DNA of 64,000 bases from Bacteroidota bacterium (GTDB lineage Bacteria > Bacteroidota > Bacteroidia > Chitinophagales > LD1): assembly GCA_018267385.1 (NCBI GenBank), contig JAFDYN010000012.1:39644-103643 (forward strand). Reading direction: 5' to 3'. The notes below the pieces were generated by a model. The model did no database searches. It was not told where the DNA came from and saw only the letters and a program-made list of their open reading frames with translations. The translations under genes and the position numbers were made by a program. Below are positions 25,796 through 34,939 of this stretch, in pieces. Positions within the stretch are counted from its first letter, which is position 1, and each line of letters begins with the position of its first letter.

Positions 25796-28204
25796 CTACT
25801 CGGCAAGGGCTTTGAGCCGCTCTTTTTGCCAGTCCTGCCAAGTGGTATTTTTGTAATAACTCACAAAGGCGTCCTTCACTCCTTCTTTCTTGAAGAGCTT
25901 CATCAGGACGTGCTCTGCGGGTCCGGCCAAGCGGGTATTAGGATTGAGAATAGCATCGGTTATATTGCGGATCAGCTGTGCATCGCTATACCTCAGCCGC
26001 TCCAGCGCCTCCATAGCCCGCACCCGCGTGCGAAACTCATAGGACTGCGACGTGTAGGCCACGAGTTCATCCTTCACTGCTGCCATGCTATCGGCCCCCT
26101 TCAGCTCCAGATAGGCTACACGGACATTTTCTGAGATACCATGTACCGGCCTGACGGTAGCCAGGTAGCGCTCTTTGTTTGACGGATATTGTTTTACCAG
26201 TTTTTTAAGGGCTATCTCTATCGTATAGTAGGATGTATCTCTTAGAAGCTTCTCATACGCTGCCAGTACTGACGGCCTGATCGTATCCATCCGCTCTGCC
26301 ACCGTGCGGTGCACATTCCAGTCAGGGTCATCTACAGCCTGTATCAGCACTGCCATACCATCGCCGGTGGTATCTTCACGCAGCTGATAGACCACCTCAG
26401 AGCGGATATAGTGGCTTTTTTCGGAGTGAAAGATACGTATCAGGTCGCTTCGCTTAATATCCAGCGCCGTATCACGCAGGGCCTGAACCGCATCATAGCG
26501 GTCTATCATATTGTGAGCGGTGGTAGCCTGCGCCAGCAGCTCGCGGTAGGGGTGCTGCAAGTGCATTGTTTTCATCACGTTGGCGCCCGGGTCAAATACT
26601 GTGTAGGCTATCTGCTTGCCGGATCTATTGGGCACGGCAATCGTATCATACCTGCTGCTCACCCAGCCACGCACTGTATCACGCGTGTGATCCGTATAGT
26701 CTACTTCTATCACCACCGGCATACGGAAGTAGTGGATGAGCGAGTCTGTGTGGTGTGTCTGTTCTATGTAGAAGACGGTCTTATCCGCCTTCGCCTCATA
26801 CTGCACGGAGAAGCCCGGTACGCCACTATGATATATCCACTCGTCAAAAAACCAGTCCAGGTTGATACCTGCGGTCTCCATAAAGGTGCGATAGAAGTCA
26901 TGCGTGTCTACATTGCCGTGGGCATGTTTACGCAGGTAGTTTATGATAGAGCGGTGATAGATCTCATCTCCCACCACATAGCATAGCATACCTATCACAA
27001 AGCTACCCTTGGGGTAGTGTCGTGCCGTGCCGGCATGGCTGTGCGCCACCGGAAACCTATTCTCGCCATCTGCATGTATGGCCTGCAGCATCTCACCGCG
27101 CATAGCCATCTGATATTGATCCTCGCCATAGATGTGGCACAGAAACATCTTGGAGTAATAGGTGGCAAAGCTCTCATGCAGCCAGTGGTGCGTAGCGCTA
27201 TACTCTGTGATCAGATCGCCAAACCACTGATGCGTCAGCTCGTGTGCATTGACACCTATGTAGGGACGCTCTATCTGTGAGCGGCGGTCTAGCTGGTAGA
27301 AATCACCATAGATCGTAGCAGTGGTATTCTCCATCGCGCCAAACATAAAGTCCTGTACGGGTACATTGGCGTAGGTCTGCCATGGATACGGGATGCCGAT
27401 CTCTTTTGGCAGCCAGTCCATCAGCTCCTTGCTATACTGATAGGTAGGTGCCTCTACCTCCGGATGATCTGCATAGTAAAACTCGCGCGATGTGATACCA
27501 TTATCACTCTTGTAGTCCTTATATGCATACTTGTCTATGGCCATCATGACCAGATACGGTGCATGAGGCTGGGTCATGGCGTAGTGCCATGTTTTGGTGC
27601 TATCTGTATTGATCTTCGTACTCAGCAGATTGCCATTGGAGACGACCGTGTAGTTCTTGTCAAAAGTGATGGTCGTCTCGCTGATCACCTTATCATCTAC
27701 ATCATCATAGCAGGGAAACCAGTAGCGGTTGTCTACCCCTTGTCCCTGAGTCCATATCTGCTTGCGTGAAAGGTTCTTGTCATCATTCCACCCTATGAAG
27801 TAAAGGCCCTTGCGCGGCGTAGCTTCATATTCTATATCGAGGCTATGCTTGTCATCCCACTTCAGTTTCTGCTTTGGGAAGCGGATGATGACACCTGCGG
27901 CAGTGGTATCAAAAGATACATTCAGGGAGGCTTTATCCAGCAGCACTTTTTTGATCATAATGCCCGGTGCATCCAGGTAAACAGAATCTATCAGTGGCTG
28001 TATAGGCGTGAAAAGCAAAGTCTCCCGGCCCATCACTTTGCCTTCTTTGGGTATGAAGCGTACATCGAGGCTGATGTGCGTAAAATCACAGTTGTGCTCA
28101 CGGTAGCGGCCATCTGTGTCAGATAGGCGGCATATGACCGAGTCTGTAGAGGCGATAGCGGAGAGGGGTATCAGGAAAGAAAGCAACACGAGTATCCTTT
28201 GCAT
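25796..28204 (-). CDS. M1 family aminopeptidase with C-terminal HEAT-like repeats
   Basis: 802 residues from the ATG at 28204 (a GTG directly before it is also in frame), opening a signal peptide. Substrate-gating GAMEN-type motif GAMENTT at 290-296 and the zinc site HELTH (322-326) with third ligand Glu345 exactly 19 residues on, as in M1 gluzincins. The N-terminal strand domain (40-230) is present. The C-terminal third has helical repeats (DPDWNVHRTVAERMD and similar). Exported, probably periplasmic or surface associated; releases N-terminal amino acids from peptides, complementing the nearby secreted endoprotease. Confidence 0.93.
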   Translation of the reverse strand: MQRILVLLSFLIPLSAIASTDSVICRLSDTDGRYREHNCDFTHISLDVRFIPKEGKVMGRETLLFTPIQPLIDSVYLDAPGIMIKKVLLDKASLNVSFDTTAAGVIIRFPKQKLKWDDKHSLDIEYEATPRKGLYFIGWNDDKNLSRKQIWTQGQGVDNRYWFPCYDDVDDKVISETTITFDKNYTVVSNGNLLSTKINTDSTKTWHYAMTQPHAPYLVMMAIDKYAYKDYKSDNGITSREFYYADHPEVEAPTYQYSKELMDWLPKEIGIPYPWQTYANVPVQDFMFGAMENTTATIYGDFYQLDRRSQIERPYIGVNAHELTHQWFGDLITEYSATHHWLHESFATYYSKMFLCHIYGEDQYQMAMRGEMLQAIHADGENRFPVAHSHAGTARHYPKGSFVIGMLCYVVGDEIYHRSIINYLRKHAHGNVDTHDFYRTFMETAGINLDWFFDEWIYHSGVPGFSVQYEAKADKTVFYIEQTHHTDSLIHYFRMPVVIEVDYTDHTRDTVRGWVSSRYDTIAVPNRSGKQIAYTVFDPGANVMKTMHLQHPYRELLAQATTAHNMIDRYDAVQALRDTALDIKRSDLIRIFHSEKSHYIRSEVVYQLREDTTGDGMAVLIQAVDDPDWNVHRTVAERMDTIRPSVLAAYEKLLRDTSYYTIEIALKKLVKQYPSNKERYLATVRPVHGISENVRVAYLELKGADSMAAVKDELVAYTSQSYEFRTRVRAMEALERLRYSDAQLIRNITDAILNPNTRLAGPAEHVLMKLFKKEGVKDAFVSYYKNTTWQDWQKERLKALAE

Positions 28205-28290
28205 CACGGCTTTAGTTTAGCCAGCAAAGAAAACAATAGTTGCTAGTTTCAGGACAAGATTAACACAGAGATGGCCTTACGGCACATCTG

Positions 28291-28584
28291 CTATTTACGC
28301 CCGTTGCGGAGCTTGTCATATTCCCGCTGTACCGAGTCCTCCTTGCTGGTCTGATGGTAGGCACCTACATAGCTGAACGCCAGCCCTATACCCCAGCCCA
28401 GAGTAGACCATATGGGCCAGGCACTCCAGATATTACGTGCGCTGAGGCCATCCTCATGCCCCTCTGTGATAAACCAGAGTGCCCACAGAAAACCATTTAT
28501 AATGATATAAGTAGCAAGATGCCGCTTGAATGCTGCGCGCTTCTTGGCTATGCGCCAGAGTTGCTCATCCCTTATTACTTCCAT
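28291..28584 (-). CDS. 2TM domain protein
   Basis: 97 residues with two membrane helices in hairpin arrangement (HLATYIIINGFLWALWFIT and WPIWSTLGWGIGLAFSYVGAY), flanked by charged ends. This matches the Bacteroidota 2TM domain family, in which KRAAFKRHLATYIIIN-type entries into helix 1 are common; the same module is sometimes fused to LytTR regulators or kinases but here stands alone. Function unknown. Divergent from the phosphoribosyltransferase gene. Confidence 0.78.
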   Translation of the reverse strand: MEVIRDEQLWRIAKKRAAFKRHLATYIIINGFLWALWFITEGHEDGLSARNIWSAWPIWSTLGWGIGLAFSYVGAYHQTSKEDSVQREYDKLRNGRK

Positions 28585-28670
28585 GTGTGTTTGGTTTTGG
28601 TAGGATTAAAGCTATTGATTTTTCATAGAAAGCAAGAAATATCGTCCCGCTTTTAACTCATTAAAACCGT

Positions 28671-28678
28671 TATTTTAG
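28671..28678 (+). promoter_or_regulatory. -7 box of the phosphoribosyltransferase gene
   Basis: TATTTTAG, one mismatch to TAnnTTTG, lies only 4 bases before the ATG at 28683. The same TATTTTAGCC string is found at 34287 just before dedA, so these genes may be read as leaderless mRNAs. Confidence 0.45.
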
Positions 28679-28682
28679 CCAC

Positions 28683-29183
28683 ATGAAAAGGACACTCATA
28701 CTCGACCAGGCGGCCATCAGCCAGAAGACCCGCCGCATAGCCTACCAGATAGTAGAGGACAACTATGATGAGAAAGAGATCATCATGATAGGCATAGATG
28801 GCACCGGATATGAGTATGCACAGCTGCTAAAGAAAGAGATCGAGTCTATCAGCGAGATCAGCATCAAACTGCTCGGCCTCAAGCTGGATAAGCAGAAGCC
28901 CCTCTCCCATCCCATAGAGATACTCGGCCCGGCTCTATCACTGGATAAAAAAGTGATACTAATGGTAGACGATGTAGCCAATACCGGCAAAACGATGTAC
29001 TATGCGCTCAAGCCGGTAATGGAGTTCTCTCCGCGCAAGGTGCAGGTAGCAGTGCTCGTAGACCGCCAGCACAAGCTATTCCCTGTCTCATCAGATTTCG
29101 TAGGACTGTCTCTGAACACGACCATGCAGGAGCATATCCGTGTAGAACTGGTGAAGGGTAAGGCAGAAGCCTATCTGATATAG
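28683..29183 (+). CDS. Phosphoribosyltransferase family protein (PyrR-like)
   Basis: 166 residues with a type I phosphoribosyltransferase fold. The PRPP loop is VILMVDDVANTGKT at 91-104. Additional PyrR-like features are the LVDRQHKLFPVSSDFVGLSL stretch, comparable to the DRGHRELP..ADFVG element. PyrR proteins couple uracil salvage to control of pyrimidine genes; which role holds here is unknown and no pyr gene is adjacent. Its last 13 bp overlap the convergent aroK. Confidence 0.8.
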   Translation: MKRTLILDQAAISQKTRRIAYQIVEDNYDEKEIIMIGIDGTGYEYAQLLKKEIESISEISIKLLGLKLDKQKPLSHPIEILGPALSLDKKVILMVDDVANTGKTMYYALKPVMEFSPRKVQVAVLVDRQHKLFPVSSDFVGLSLNTTMQEHIRVELVKGKAEAYLI

Positions 29184-29680
29184 TTTTTGATCTTCTCAGC
29201 CACATCATTGAGCGGCTCCGATATGGGATCGAGGGCAAGCAGAGCCTGCTCATAGAAGAGCCTCCGTTCATTCAGCTTTTCTTTGATAAAAATACGGAGC
29301 TGCTCATCGTCCAGTCCTCTCAGTAGGGGGCGCTGCTCGCGGTCTACTGTCTTTAGCCTGCTATAGATGGCTTTTTCACTGACATTGAGATAGAGTGTGA
29401 TGCCGTGTGCATTCATCCACGCCATATTATCATGAAAGCATGGCGTACCGCCACCGGTAGAGATGATCTTATTATCCAGGTCGATGCTGCGCAGTGTTTC
29501 TGATTCTCTCTGACGAAAGTATGGCTCACCATGCGCTGCAATGACATCCTTGATAGACATACCCTCCTGCTGCTCCAGCAGATGGTCCACATCTATGAAA
29601 GTGCATTGCAGCTTTGGCGCGAGCTTTTTGCCCAGTGTGGTCTTGCCGGCACCCATAAAGCCTATGAGGAATACAGTCAT
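29171..29680 (-). CDS. aroK: Shikimate kinase
   Basis: Phosphorylates shikimate at the 3-hydroxyl with ATP, fifth step of aromatic amino-acid synthesis. 169 residues, standard length. Walker A GFMGAGKTT at 7-15, shikimate-binding DVDHLLE (Asp-Asp region), FRQRESETL, GGGTPC at about 76-81, and the lid motif REQRPLLRG. It lies convergent to the phosphoribosyltransferase and 25 bp after an ABC permease gene on the same strand. aroE, the preceding enzyme of the pathway, is at 34936-35664. Confidence 0.95.
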   Translation of the reverse strand: MTVFLIGFMGAGKTTLGKKLAPKLQCTFIDVDHLLEQQEGMSIKDVIAAHGEPYFRQRESETLRSIDLDNKIISTGGGTPCFHDNMAWMNAHGITLYLNVSEKAIYSRLKTVDREQRPLLRGLDDEQLRIFIKEKLNERRLFYEQALLALDPISEPLNDVAEKIKNYIR

Positions 29681-29705
29681 CGCGGAGCAATTTAAACATT
29701 GCCGC

Positions 29706-30785
29706 TCACACTACACGCACGCGGGGGTCTACCGCAGCATAGAGCACATCTGTGAGGATATTCATGACGACAAAGACCACCGCTACAAATAGCGACAAAC
29801 CCATCACGACCGGAAAGTCAAAATTGCGGATGGCATAGATGGTCTGCGAGCCGAGGCCGTTATAGTTAAACACTTCTTCTATAAAGTATGCCCCGGTAAA
29901 CAATGCGGCCAGCCATCCTGATATCGAGGTGATGACAGGATTCAGCGCATTGCGCAGGGCATGCTTAAAGATGATCACGTAGTAGCTGAGTCCTTTGGCC
30001 TTTGCTGTACGTACAAAGTCCATAGACAGCGTATCGAGCATACTGCTGCGTGTGAGCTGAGCAATGATGGCTACGGGGCGTATACCGAGCGCTATCACTG
30101 GCAGTATGAGATTTCGCCAGACATAGACGGTATGGCCTTCATCATCTACCCATATCAGTGGCCCCTGCGGATCCAGCCCCGTGAGGTGATGCAGGTAGTA
30201 GCCAAACATCATGGCTATGATAAATGCAGCAAAGAAGGACGGCTGTGAGATGCCGATGTTAGAAATAAAGAGTATAGCATTATCCCAAAAGCTGTATTGC
30301 TTCAGCGCAGCGAAAACACCCAGCACGATACCGATCACAGAGGCCAGAAAGATAGCGCTGAGTGCCAGCACGGCTGTAGGTGGAAAGTTCTCCATCACGA
30401 TCTCGCTCACCAGCCTGCGCGATTGAAAAGAGCGACCGAGGTTAGGCTCCTTCAGGACGATAGTTTTCTCTCCTATGGAGAAGAGCTTTACAAAAGAGAC
30501 TTGCCTGGGGCTGATCCAGCTAGGATCGCTATCATCTGACAGCTTGTGTACTGACAAGGGTGACAGGTCATTGAAGTAATAGGCCAGCCTGCTGTACCAG
30601 GGCAGGTGCAGGCGAAACTCGCGCTCGATAGCTTTCAGAGATGCTTTGTCCGTGCGCTGGCCGAGGGTCATATTGGCCGAGTTGACTGGCAGCACATTAA
30701 AGAGAACGAAGATAAACACGATCACACCCACTATGACCAGCAGGCCATTCAGGATACGCTTTGATATGAATTTGATCAACTGCAT
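29706..30785 (-). CDS. ABC transporter permease, dipeptide/oligopeptide (DppB) type
   Basis: 359 residues with six predicted helices. N-terminal FISKRILNGLLVIVGVIVFIFVLFNVLP is the standard TM1 of DppB/OppB permeases. The EAA coupling motif is VRTAKAKGLSYYVIIFKHALRNALNPVI. A large periplasmic insertion of about 90 residues after TM1 (QRTDKASLKAIEREFRL ...) is common in Bacteroidota homologues. No ATPase, partner permease or binding protein is nearby, so the rest of the transporter is encoded elsewhere. Peptide or nickel import are both possible. Confidence 0.88.
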   Translation of the reverse strand: MQLIKFISKRILNGLLVIVGVIVFIFVLFNVLPVNSANMTLGQRTDKASLKAIEREFRLHLPWYSRLAYYFNDLSPLSVHKLSDDSDPSWISPRQVSFVKLFSIGEKTIVLKEPNLGRSFQSRRLVSEIVMENFPPTAVLALSAIFLASVIGIVLGVFAALKQYSFWDNAILFISNIGISQPSFFAAFIIAMMFGYYLHHLTGLDPQGPLIWVDDEGHTVYVWRNLILPVIALGIRPVAIIAQLTRSSMLDTLSMDFVRTAKAKGLSYYVIIFKHALRNALNPVITSISGWLAALFTGAYFIEEVFNYNGLGSQTIYAIRNFDFPVVMGLSLFVAVVFVVMNILTDVLYAAVDPRVRVV

Positions 30786-30817
30786 TTATCACCGCGATAA
30801 AGCGGACACACAAAGGT

Positions 30818-32233
30818 TTACTTTGAGAAATACTGTGCATTCAACTGCTCGAAAGTCGGAATGTGCTTGTAGTGCCACTTATTGATCACCACTCCGTTTT
30901 TGATCAGCATCACACCCGGATTGGAGCGCATCATGGCTTTGATAGCTGCGTCATCTGTGGTGTAGAATGGATACGCCGTTTGGTTCTTGTGGCGGAAAGC
31001 CTCAGCAGCCTCCAGATCCTTGGTCAGCGTAAAGGTCTTGACACCGACCTTCTCTGCGGCCAGGGCCAGCGGATTAATATTATCGCGGAAGGCATCCTCA
31101 TGCGTCTCGGCCAGCAGCGGCGCTACTACTACGAGCGTGTAGTGTGGATCATGCAGCAGGCTATCGGTGAGCTCTACGCCATCTTCATTGAAGATAAAGA
31201 GGTTTGAGATGCGGGCAGGAATACCTTCGTCCAGCACCACCTCCTTGCGGTCCACATACTGCCAGTCATCTGGATGAGTAGATACGGGGCTGTTTGGGTC
31301 GCTGATCTCTTTCATAGAAAAGTCTCTGGTAGCACCCGACTTCTTATCCTTATAGATAAAAGTAAAGTCCTTTTTCTCCGGCACCTTGGGTACCCTGTTT
31401 GCATTGATATCCTCACCTATGGCATATGGGCGGAAGTCTATCACCGGCTCGTTCCAGACAAAGTTGTACAAGCAAAAGATCAGTGAGCCCACTATCATTA
31501 CCCCCGCTATCCCATCTCGCAGCATAGAGGAAAATACAGGCTTGATCTGCTTATAGCTCAGCGCAAGGACAAAAGCCATAGCTGTCAGAATGCAGTCTTT
31601 GTAAAATGTCTGCCATGGCTTCAGCTTCATAAAATCACCGAAGCAGCCACAGTCTGTCACCTTCATGCCTTTGGCATCAAATGATACAGTGAGCAGCAGC
31701 GTCGTAAATTTCATCAGCACCAGTGTCACCAGTATCGTAGCAAATCCCGCCAGCAGCAGCCAGAAACGCACGGAGCCATTCTCTATGATCGCACCTGCAC
31801 ATACCAGTATGAATGCCACTATAGATACTGCAAAGAAGGCATTGGTGGGATTGAATCCTGAGAGATAGGTATACCCCGTGAGCAGCAGGAAGAATACATT
31901 CAGCAGCAGCAGCAGTGAGGTCGTGATCTTTGGCCGCCAGCCTATGAGCAGCATGACACCGAGCGATAGCTCTGCCACCAGCATCGCTACTGTGAGAGGT
32001 GTAGAGATCGGATTGAAAAACTCGATCTTCATCGCCTCAAAGTATTCGTGCATCTTGATGCTCGTACCCATCGGGTCTACGGCCTTTACGAAGCCCGAAA
32101 AGATGAACAGCGTGCCGACAAAATTCTGGAAGAAGGTAACGAGTACTTTCTTATTGCCCAGCACAAAGTAGTGGAGCAGCGTGAGCAGCAGCGCCACGAT
32201 ACCGATGTATGAGAAAAGCGTGTAGACGGTCAT
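30818..32233 (-). CDS. BT_3928-type DoxX-like membrane protein with thioredoxin-like tail
   Basis: 471 residues. Helices cover about 1-265, including a DoxX-like four-helix unit (FFQNFVGTLFIFSGFVKAVDPMGTSIKMHEYF) and a CGC pair in VTDCGCFGDFMKLKPWQTF, the methylamine-utilisation (MauE)-like feature. The last 200 residues form a periplasmic thioredoxin-like domain without a CxxC. The gene order DUF1599 - acetyltransferase - this gene beside folP resembles the conserved Bacteroidota neighbourhood. Probably an envelope redox protein. Ends 4 bp inside the neighbour's stop region (overlap at 32230-32233). Confidence 0.82.
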   Translation of the reverse strand: MTVYTLFSYIGIVALLLTLLHYFVLGNKKVLVTFFQNFVGTLFIFSGFVKAVDPMGTSIKMHEYFEAMKIEFFNPISTPLTVAMLVAELSLGVMLLIGWRPKITTSLLLLLNVFFLLLTGYTYLSGFNPTNAFFAVSIVAFILVCAGAIIENGSVRFWLLLAGFATILVTLVLMKFTTLLLTVSFDAKGMKVTDCGCFGDFMKLKPWQTFYKDCILTAMAFVLALSYKQIKPVFSSMLRDGIAGVMIVGSLIFCLYNFVWNEPVIDFRPYAIGEDINANRVPKVPEKKDFTFIYKDKKSGATRDFSMKEISDPNSPVSTHPDDWQYVDRKEVVLDEGIPARISNLFIFNEDGVELTDSLLHDPHYTLVVVAPLLAETHEDAFRDNINPLALAAEKVGVKTFTLTKDLEAAEAFRHKNQTAYPFYTTDDAAIKAMMRSNPGVMLIKNGVVINKWHYKHIPTFEQLNAQYFSK

Positions 32234-32796
32234 AGTATATTTTGTTTTAGTTCTGTTTGTGTTTGATATTCTTTTTTCAGCAGGCCATACATAGCCATAT
32301 CCATATAGGTTCCGTTCAGGTACATATTCTCGCGCAGTATACCCTCCAGGGTAAAGCCGAGGCTCTCCGGTATGGCTCGGCTCCGCTCATTGGTCACTGC
32401 GGCCCCTATCTCGATACGGTTCAGACCGAGTTCGTTAAATCCATAATCCAGCAGTGTACGCACAGAACTGGTAATGATGCCCTTGCCCTCATAGTCCTTG
32501 TCCAGCCAGTAGCCTATAGCGGCTTTGTGCGCATTATAGTTGATGCCATGCAGGCTGATCATGCCTACCATACTACCCTCGTAGAAGATACCGAGGTGAT
32601 AGTCGGTCTTCATCTCCCAGTCTTCTATATTGCCTTCTATATTATTAGCAGAGTCTGTGATGGTCTTCACCACATCGTACCACTGCATCCAGTCACGCAG
32701 GTGCTTGTTCTTTTTGATCAGGTCATAGGACTCCTGTGCGTGACTCTCATCGCGCAGCTGGAGCACTACATCTTTATTGACCCTGAGTACAAACAT
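32230..32796 (-). CDS. GNAT acetyltransferase, RimJ/RimL type
   Basis: 188 residues. Ribosomal-protein-serine-acetyltransferase-like: LQLRDESHAQESYDLIKKNKHLRDWMQW at the N-terminus, AIGYWLDKDYEGKGI as the acetyl-CoA binding motif A, and LNRIEIGAAVTNERSRAIPESLGFTLEG as motif B. Target unknown. The stop overlaps the start of the BT_3928-type gene by 4 bp (ATGA), so translation is coupled; the DUF1599 gene ends 2 bp upstream of its start. Confidence 0.88.
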   Translation of the reverse strand: MFVLRVNKDVVLQLRDESHAQESYDLIKKNKHLRDWMQWYDVVKTITDSANNIEGNIEDWEMKTDYHLGIFYEGSMVGMISLHGINYNAHKAAIGYWLDKDYEGKGIITSSVRTLLDYGFNELGLNRIEIGAAVTNERSRAIPESLGFTLEGILRENMYLNGTYMDMAMYGLLKKEYQTQTELKQNIL

Positions 32797-32798
32797 CT

Positions 32799-33344
32799 TT
32801 ATACTTTTCCCTCGCTCATCTGTATGAGGGCAAAGACCGAGTAATTCACTATATCCATATAGCCGGCATCTATCCCCTCACTGATGATGGTCTTGCCTTT
32901 ATTGTCTTCTATCTGCTTGATGCGTAGCAGCTTCATCAGTATCAGGTCAGTGAAGCTGCTGACACGCATATCGCGCCAGGCCTCGCCATAGTCATGATTC
33001 TTGGCTATCATCAGTGCCTTGATCGCCGCGACTTCTGTGTCATAAAGTTCCAGCGCTTCTTTCTCTGTCAGCTCCAGGCGGGTATCACTGACCAGCTTCA
33101 TCTGTATGAGGCCCATTACAGCATAGTTGATCAGGCCTATGAACTCCGGCTCTATGCCCTCATCCACCTTGCGTGTCTCTGCCTCCTCCAGTGTCTTAAT
33201 ACGTTGTGCTTTGATAAAGAGCTGATCGGTCAGAGACTTAGGACGCAATACGCGCCAGGCAGTACCATAGTCCTTGGTCTTTTTGGCAAAGACATCACGG
33301 CATAGGGTGATCTGAGTATCGTATTGGGCAGAGGTATTGCTCAA
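32799..33344 (-). CDS. DUF1599 domain protein (duplicated)
   Basis: 181 residues from a TTG start; no other start codon is possible in frame. Two copies of the same module are visible: CRDVFAKKTKDYGTAWRVLRPKSLTDQLFIKAQRIKTLEE and, near residue 95, IKALMIAKNHDYGEAWRDMRVSSFTDLILMKLLRIKQIED. The KxxDYGxAWRxxR signature defines DUF1599, which may be a nucleotide-pyrophosphohydrolase-like helical fold (inference). First gene of an operon with the acetyltransferase and BT_3928-type genes, divergent from folP. Confidence 0.9.
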   Translation of the reverse strand: MSNTSAQYDTQITLCRDVFAKKTKDYGTAWRVLRPKSLTDQLFIKAQRIKTLEEAETRKVDEGIEPEFIGLINYAVMGLIQMKLVSDTRLELTEKEALELYDTEVAAIKALMIAKNHDYGEAWRDMRVSSFTDLILMKLLRIKQIEDNKGKTIISEGIDAGYMDIVNYSVFALIQMSEGKV

Positions 33345-33429
33345 GGCGGTTGATTTTCATCCGAAAATACTACAGTGACCAAAAAAATGAAGAGTTTTGA
33401 CAATTATTATGTTCACAACCTGTTAAGCA

Positions 33430-34257
33430 ATGACCATAAATTGTAATGGCTCGTTAATGGACCTCTCTACACCGCGCGTGATGGGCATCCTGAATGTCAC
33501 ACCGGACTCCTTTCACGATGGTGGCAGGTACATGGATATAGCAGCTATACTCGTGCGTGCAGAGCAGATGGTCAGCGCAGGTGCAGACATCATAGATATA
33601 GGAGGCATGTCATCGAAACCCGGCAGCCGGATCATATCTGTAGAAGAGGAACTGGAGCGCGTGATCCCCTCCATTACAGCGATAAGGGCGAAGTTTCCCG
33701 ACACTGTTTTATCAATAGATACGATCCATGCCGCTGTCGCAGAAGAAGCAGTAGCACATGGCGTGAGCATAGTCAATGACATCTCGGCGGGAGCAATTGA
33801 CAAAAATATGATCCACACTGTGGCAAAGCTTCAGGTACCATACATCATCATGCATATGCAGGGTACGCCGGAGACGATGCAAGTGGCTCCCTCCTATCAG
33901 AATGTCGTGACAGAAGTAATGGACTACCTCATAGCACGCCTGCAAGTTTGCCGTGAGGCAGGTATCAAAGATGTGGTCATCGATCCGGGATTTGGTTTTG
34001 GCAAAACGAATGAGCACAACTTTGCGCTGCTGAAAAGGCTCTCACTGCTGAAGATGATCGGTGTGCCGATACTGGCAGGTCTCTCGCGAAAGTCGATGAT
34101 CACAAAAACCCTGGGCATCAAAAACGCAGAAGCACTCAATGGCACCACAGCCCTCCATATGGCCGCCCTCATGAATGGCGCCAATATACTCCGTGCGCAT
34201 GACGTAAAGGAGGCCAGGGAGACGATAGCGCTCTATCAGGCTATGGTACGTGCATAG
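33430..34257 (+). CDS. folP: Dihydropteroate synthase
   Basis: Joins p-aminobenzoate to the pterin pyrophosphate in folate synthesis; the target of sulfonamides. 275 residues. Motifs: VMGILNVTPDSFHDGGRY at about 17-34, the pterin-site stretch ADIIDIGGMSSKPGS (usual form DIGGxSxxPG), SIDTIHAAVAEEA, SIVNDISAG, IIMHMQGTPETMQ, DPGFGFGKTNEHN, and GLSRKSMI. All catalytic landmarks are present. Divergent from the DUF1599 operon with an 85-bp shared promoter region. Confidence 0.96.
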   Translation: MTINCNGSLMDLSTPRVMGILNVTPDSFHDGGRYMDIAAILVRAEQMVSAGADIIDIGGMSSKPGSRIISVEEELERVIPSITAIRAKFPDTVLSIDTIHAAVAEEAVAHGVSIVNDISAGAIDKNMIHTVAKLQVPYIIMHMQGTPETMQVAPSYQNVVTEVMDYLIARLQVCREAGIKDVVIDPGFGFGKTNEHNFALLKRLSLLKMIGVPILAGLSRKSMITKTLGIKNAEALNGTTALHMAALMNGANILRAHDVKEARETIALYQAMVRA

Positions 34258-34300
34258 CTTTACATATTGGCTTTAGAGTATTTTCCTATTTTAGCCGCAT

Positions 34301-34939
34301 ATGGAGCAAATACTTACGCTATTTCATACTGTGATGCATATCGTGGACCACTTCGAGATGTTTGTCCGCGAGAATCAAGGCAGCATCTACATGATCCTCT
34401 TTCTTATCATCTTTGTAGAGACCGGGCTGATAGTCATGCCACTCCTGCCGGGAGACTCCCTTCTGTTTGTAGCAGGTGCGGCCTGTGCCAGCGGCCTGCT
34501 GAGTGTGTGGGTAGTCATACCACTACTGATCGTAGCGGCGCTGCTGGGTGATAATGTCAATTATTTCGTAGGAAAGTTCTTTGGCGACTTTGTCAAATCT
34601 AAAGAGCGCATCCTCTTCTTCAAGCGGGAATATATAGACCAGACCCATGAATTTTATGAAAAGAATGGCGGCAAGACTGTCATCATGGCACGCTTTGTGC
34701 CGATCGTAAGGACGATAGCGCCCTTTGTGGCCGGTGCCGGCAGTATGACCTACAGCAAGTACATCGTAAACTGTATCGCCGGCGCTGTACTCTGGGTGGC
34801 TGGCATCACACTGCTGGGCTATGCCATAGGCAATATACCGGTGATACACGATCACATCAAGGTAGTAGAACTGGTGATCATAGTCCTCTCTGTGCTGCCT
34901 ATCCTGATCGGCTTTATCAGAAACCGGATGGCTAAATGA
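34301..34939 (+). CDS. DedA family (SNARE-associated/VTT) membrane protein
   Basis: 212 residues with the DedA signature: re-entrant FVETGLIVMPLLPGDSLLFVAGA, then GDNVNYFVGKFFG, and MARFVPIVRTIAPFVAGAGSM with the essential Arg residues. DedA proteins flip undecaprenyl or other phospholipid carriers and support proton-motive-force homeostasis. Start lies 6 bp after a TATTTTAG box, so the message may be leaderless. The stop overlaps aroE by 4 bp (ATGA). Confidence 0.92.
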   Translation: MEQILTLFHTVMHIVDHFEMFVRENQGSIYMILFLIIFVETGLIVMPLLPGDSLLFVAGAACASGLLSVWVVIPLLIVAALLGDNVNYFVGKFFGDFVKSKERILFFKREYIDQTHEFYEKNGGKTVIMARFVPIVRTIAPFVAGAGSMTYSKYIVNCIAGAVLWVAGITLLGYAIGNIPVIHDHIKVVELVIIVLSVLPILIGFIRNRMAK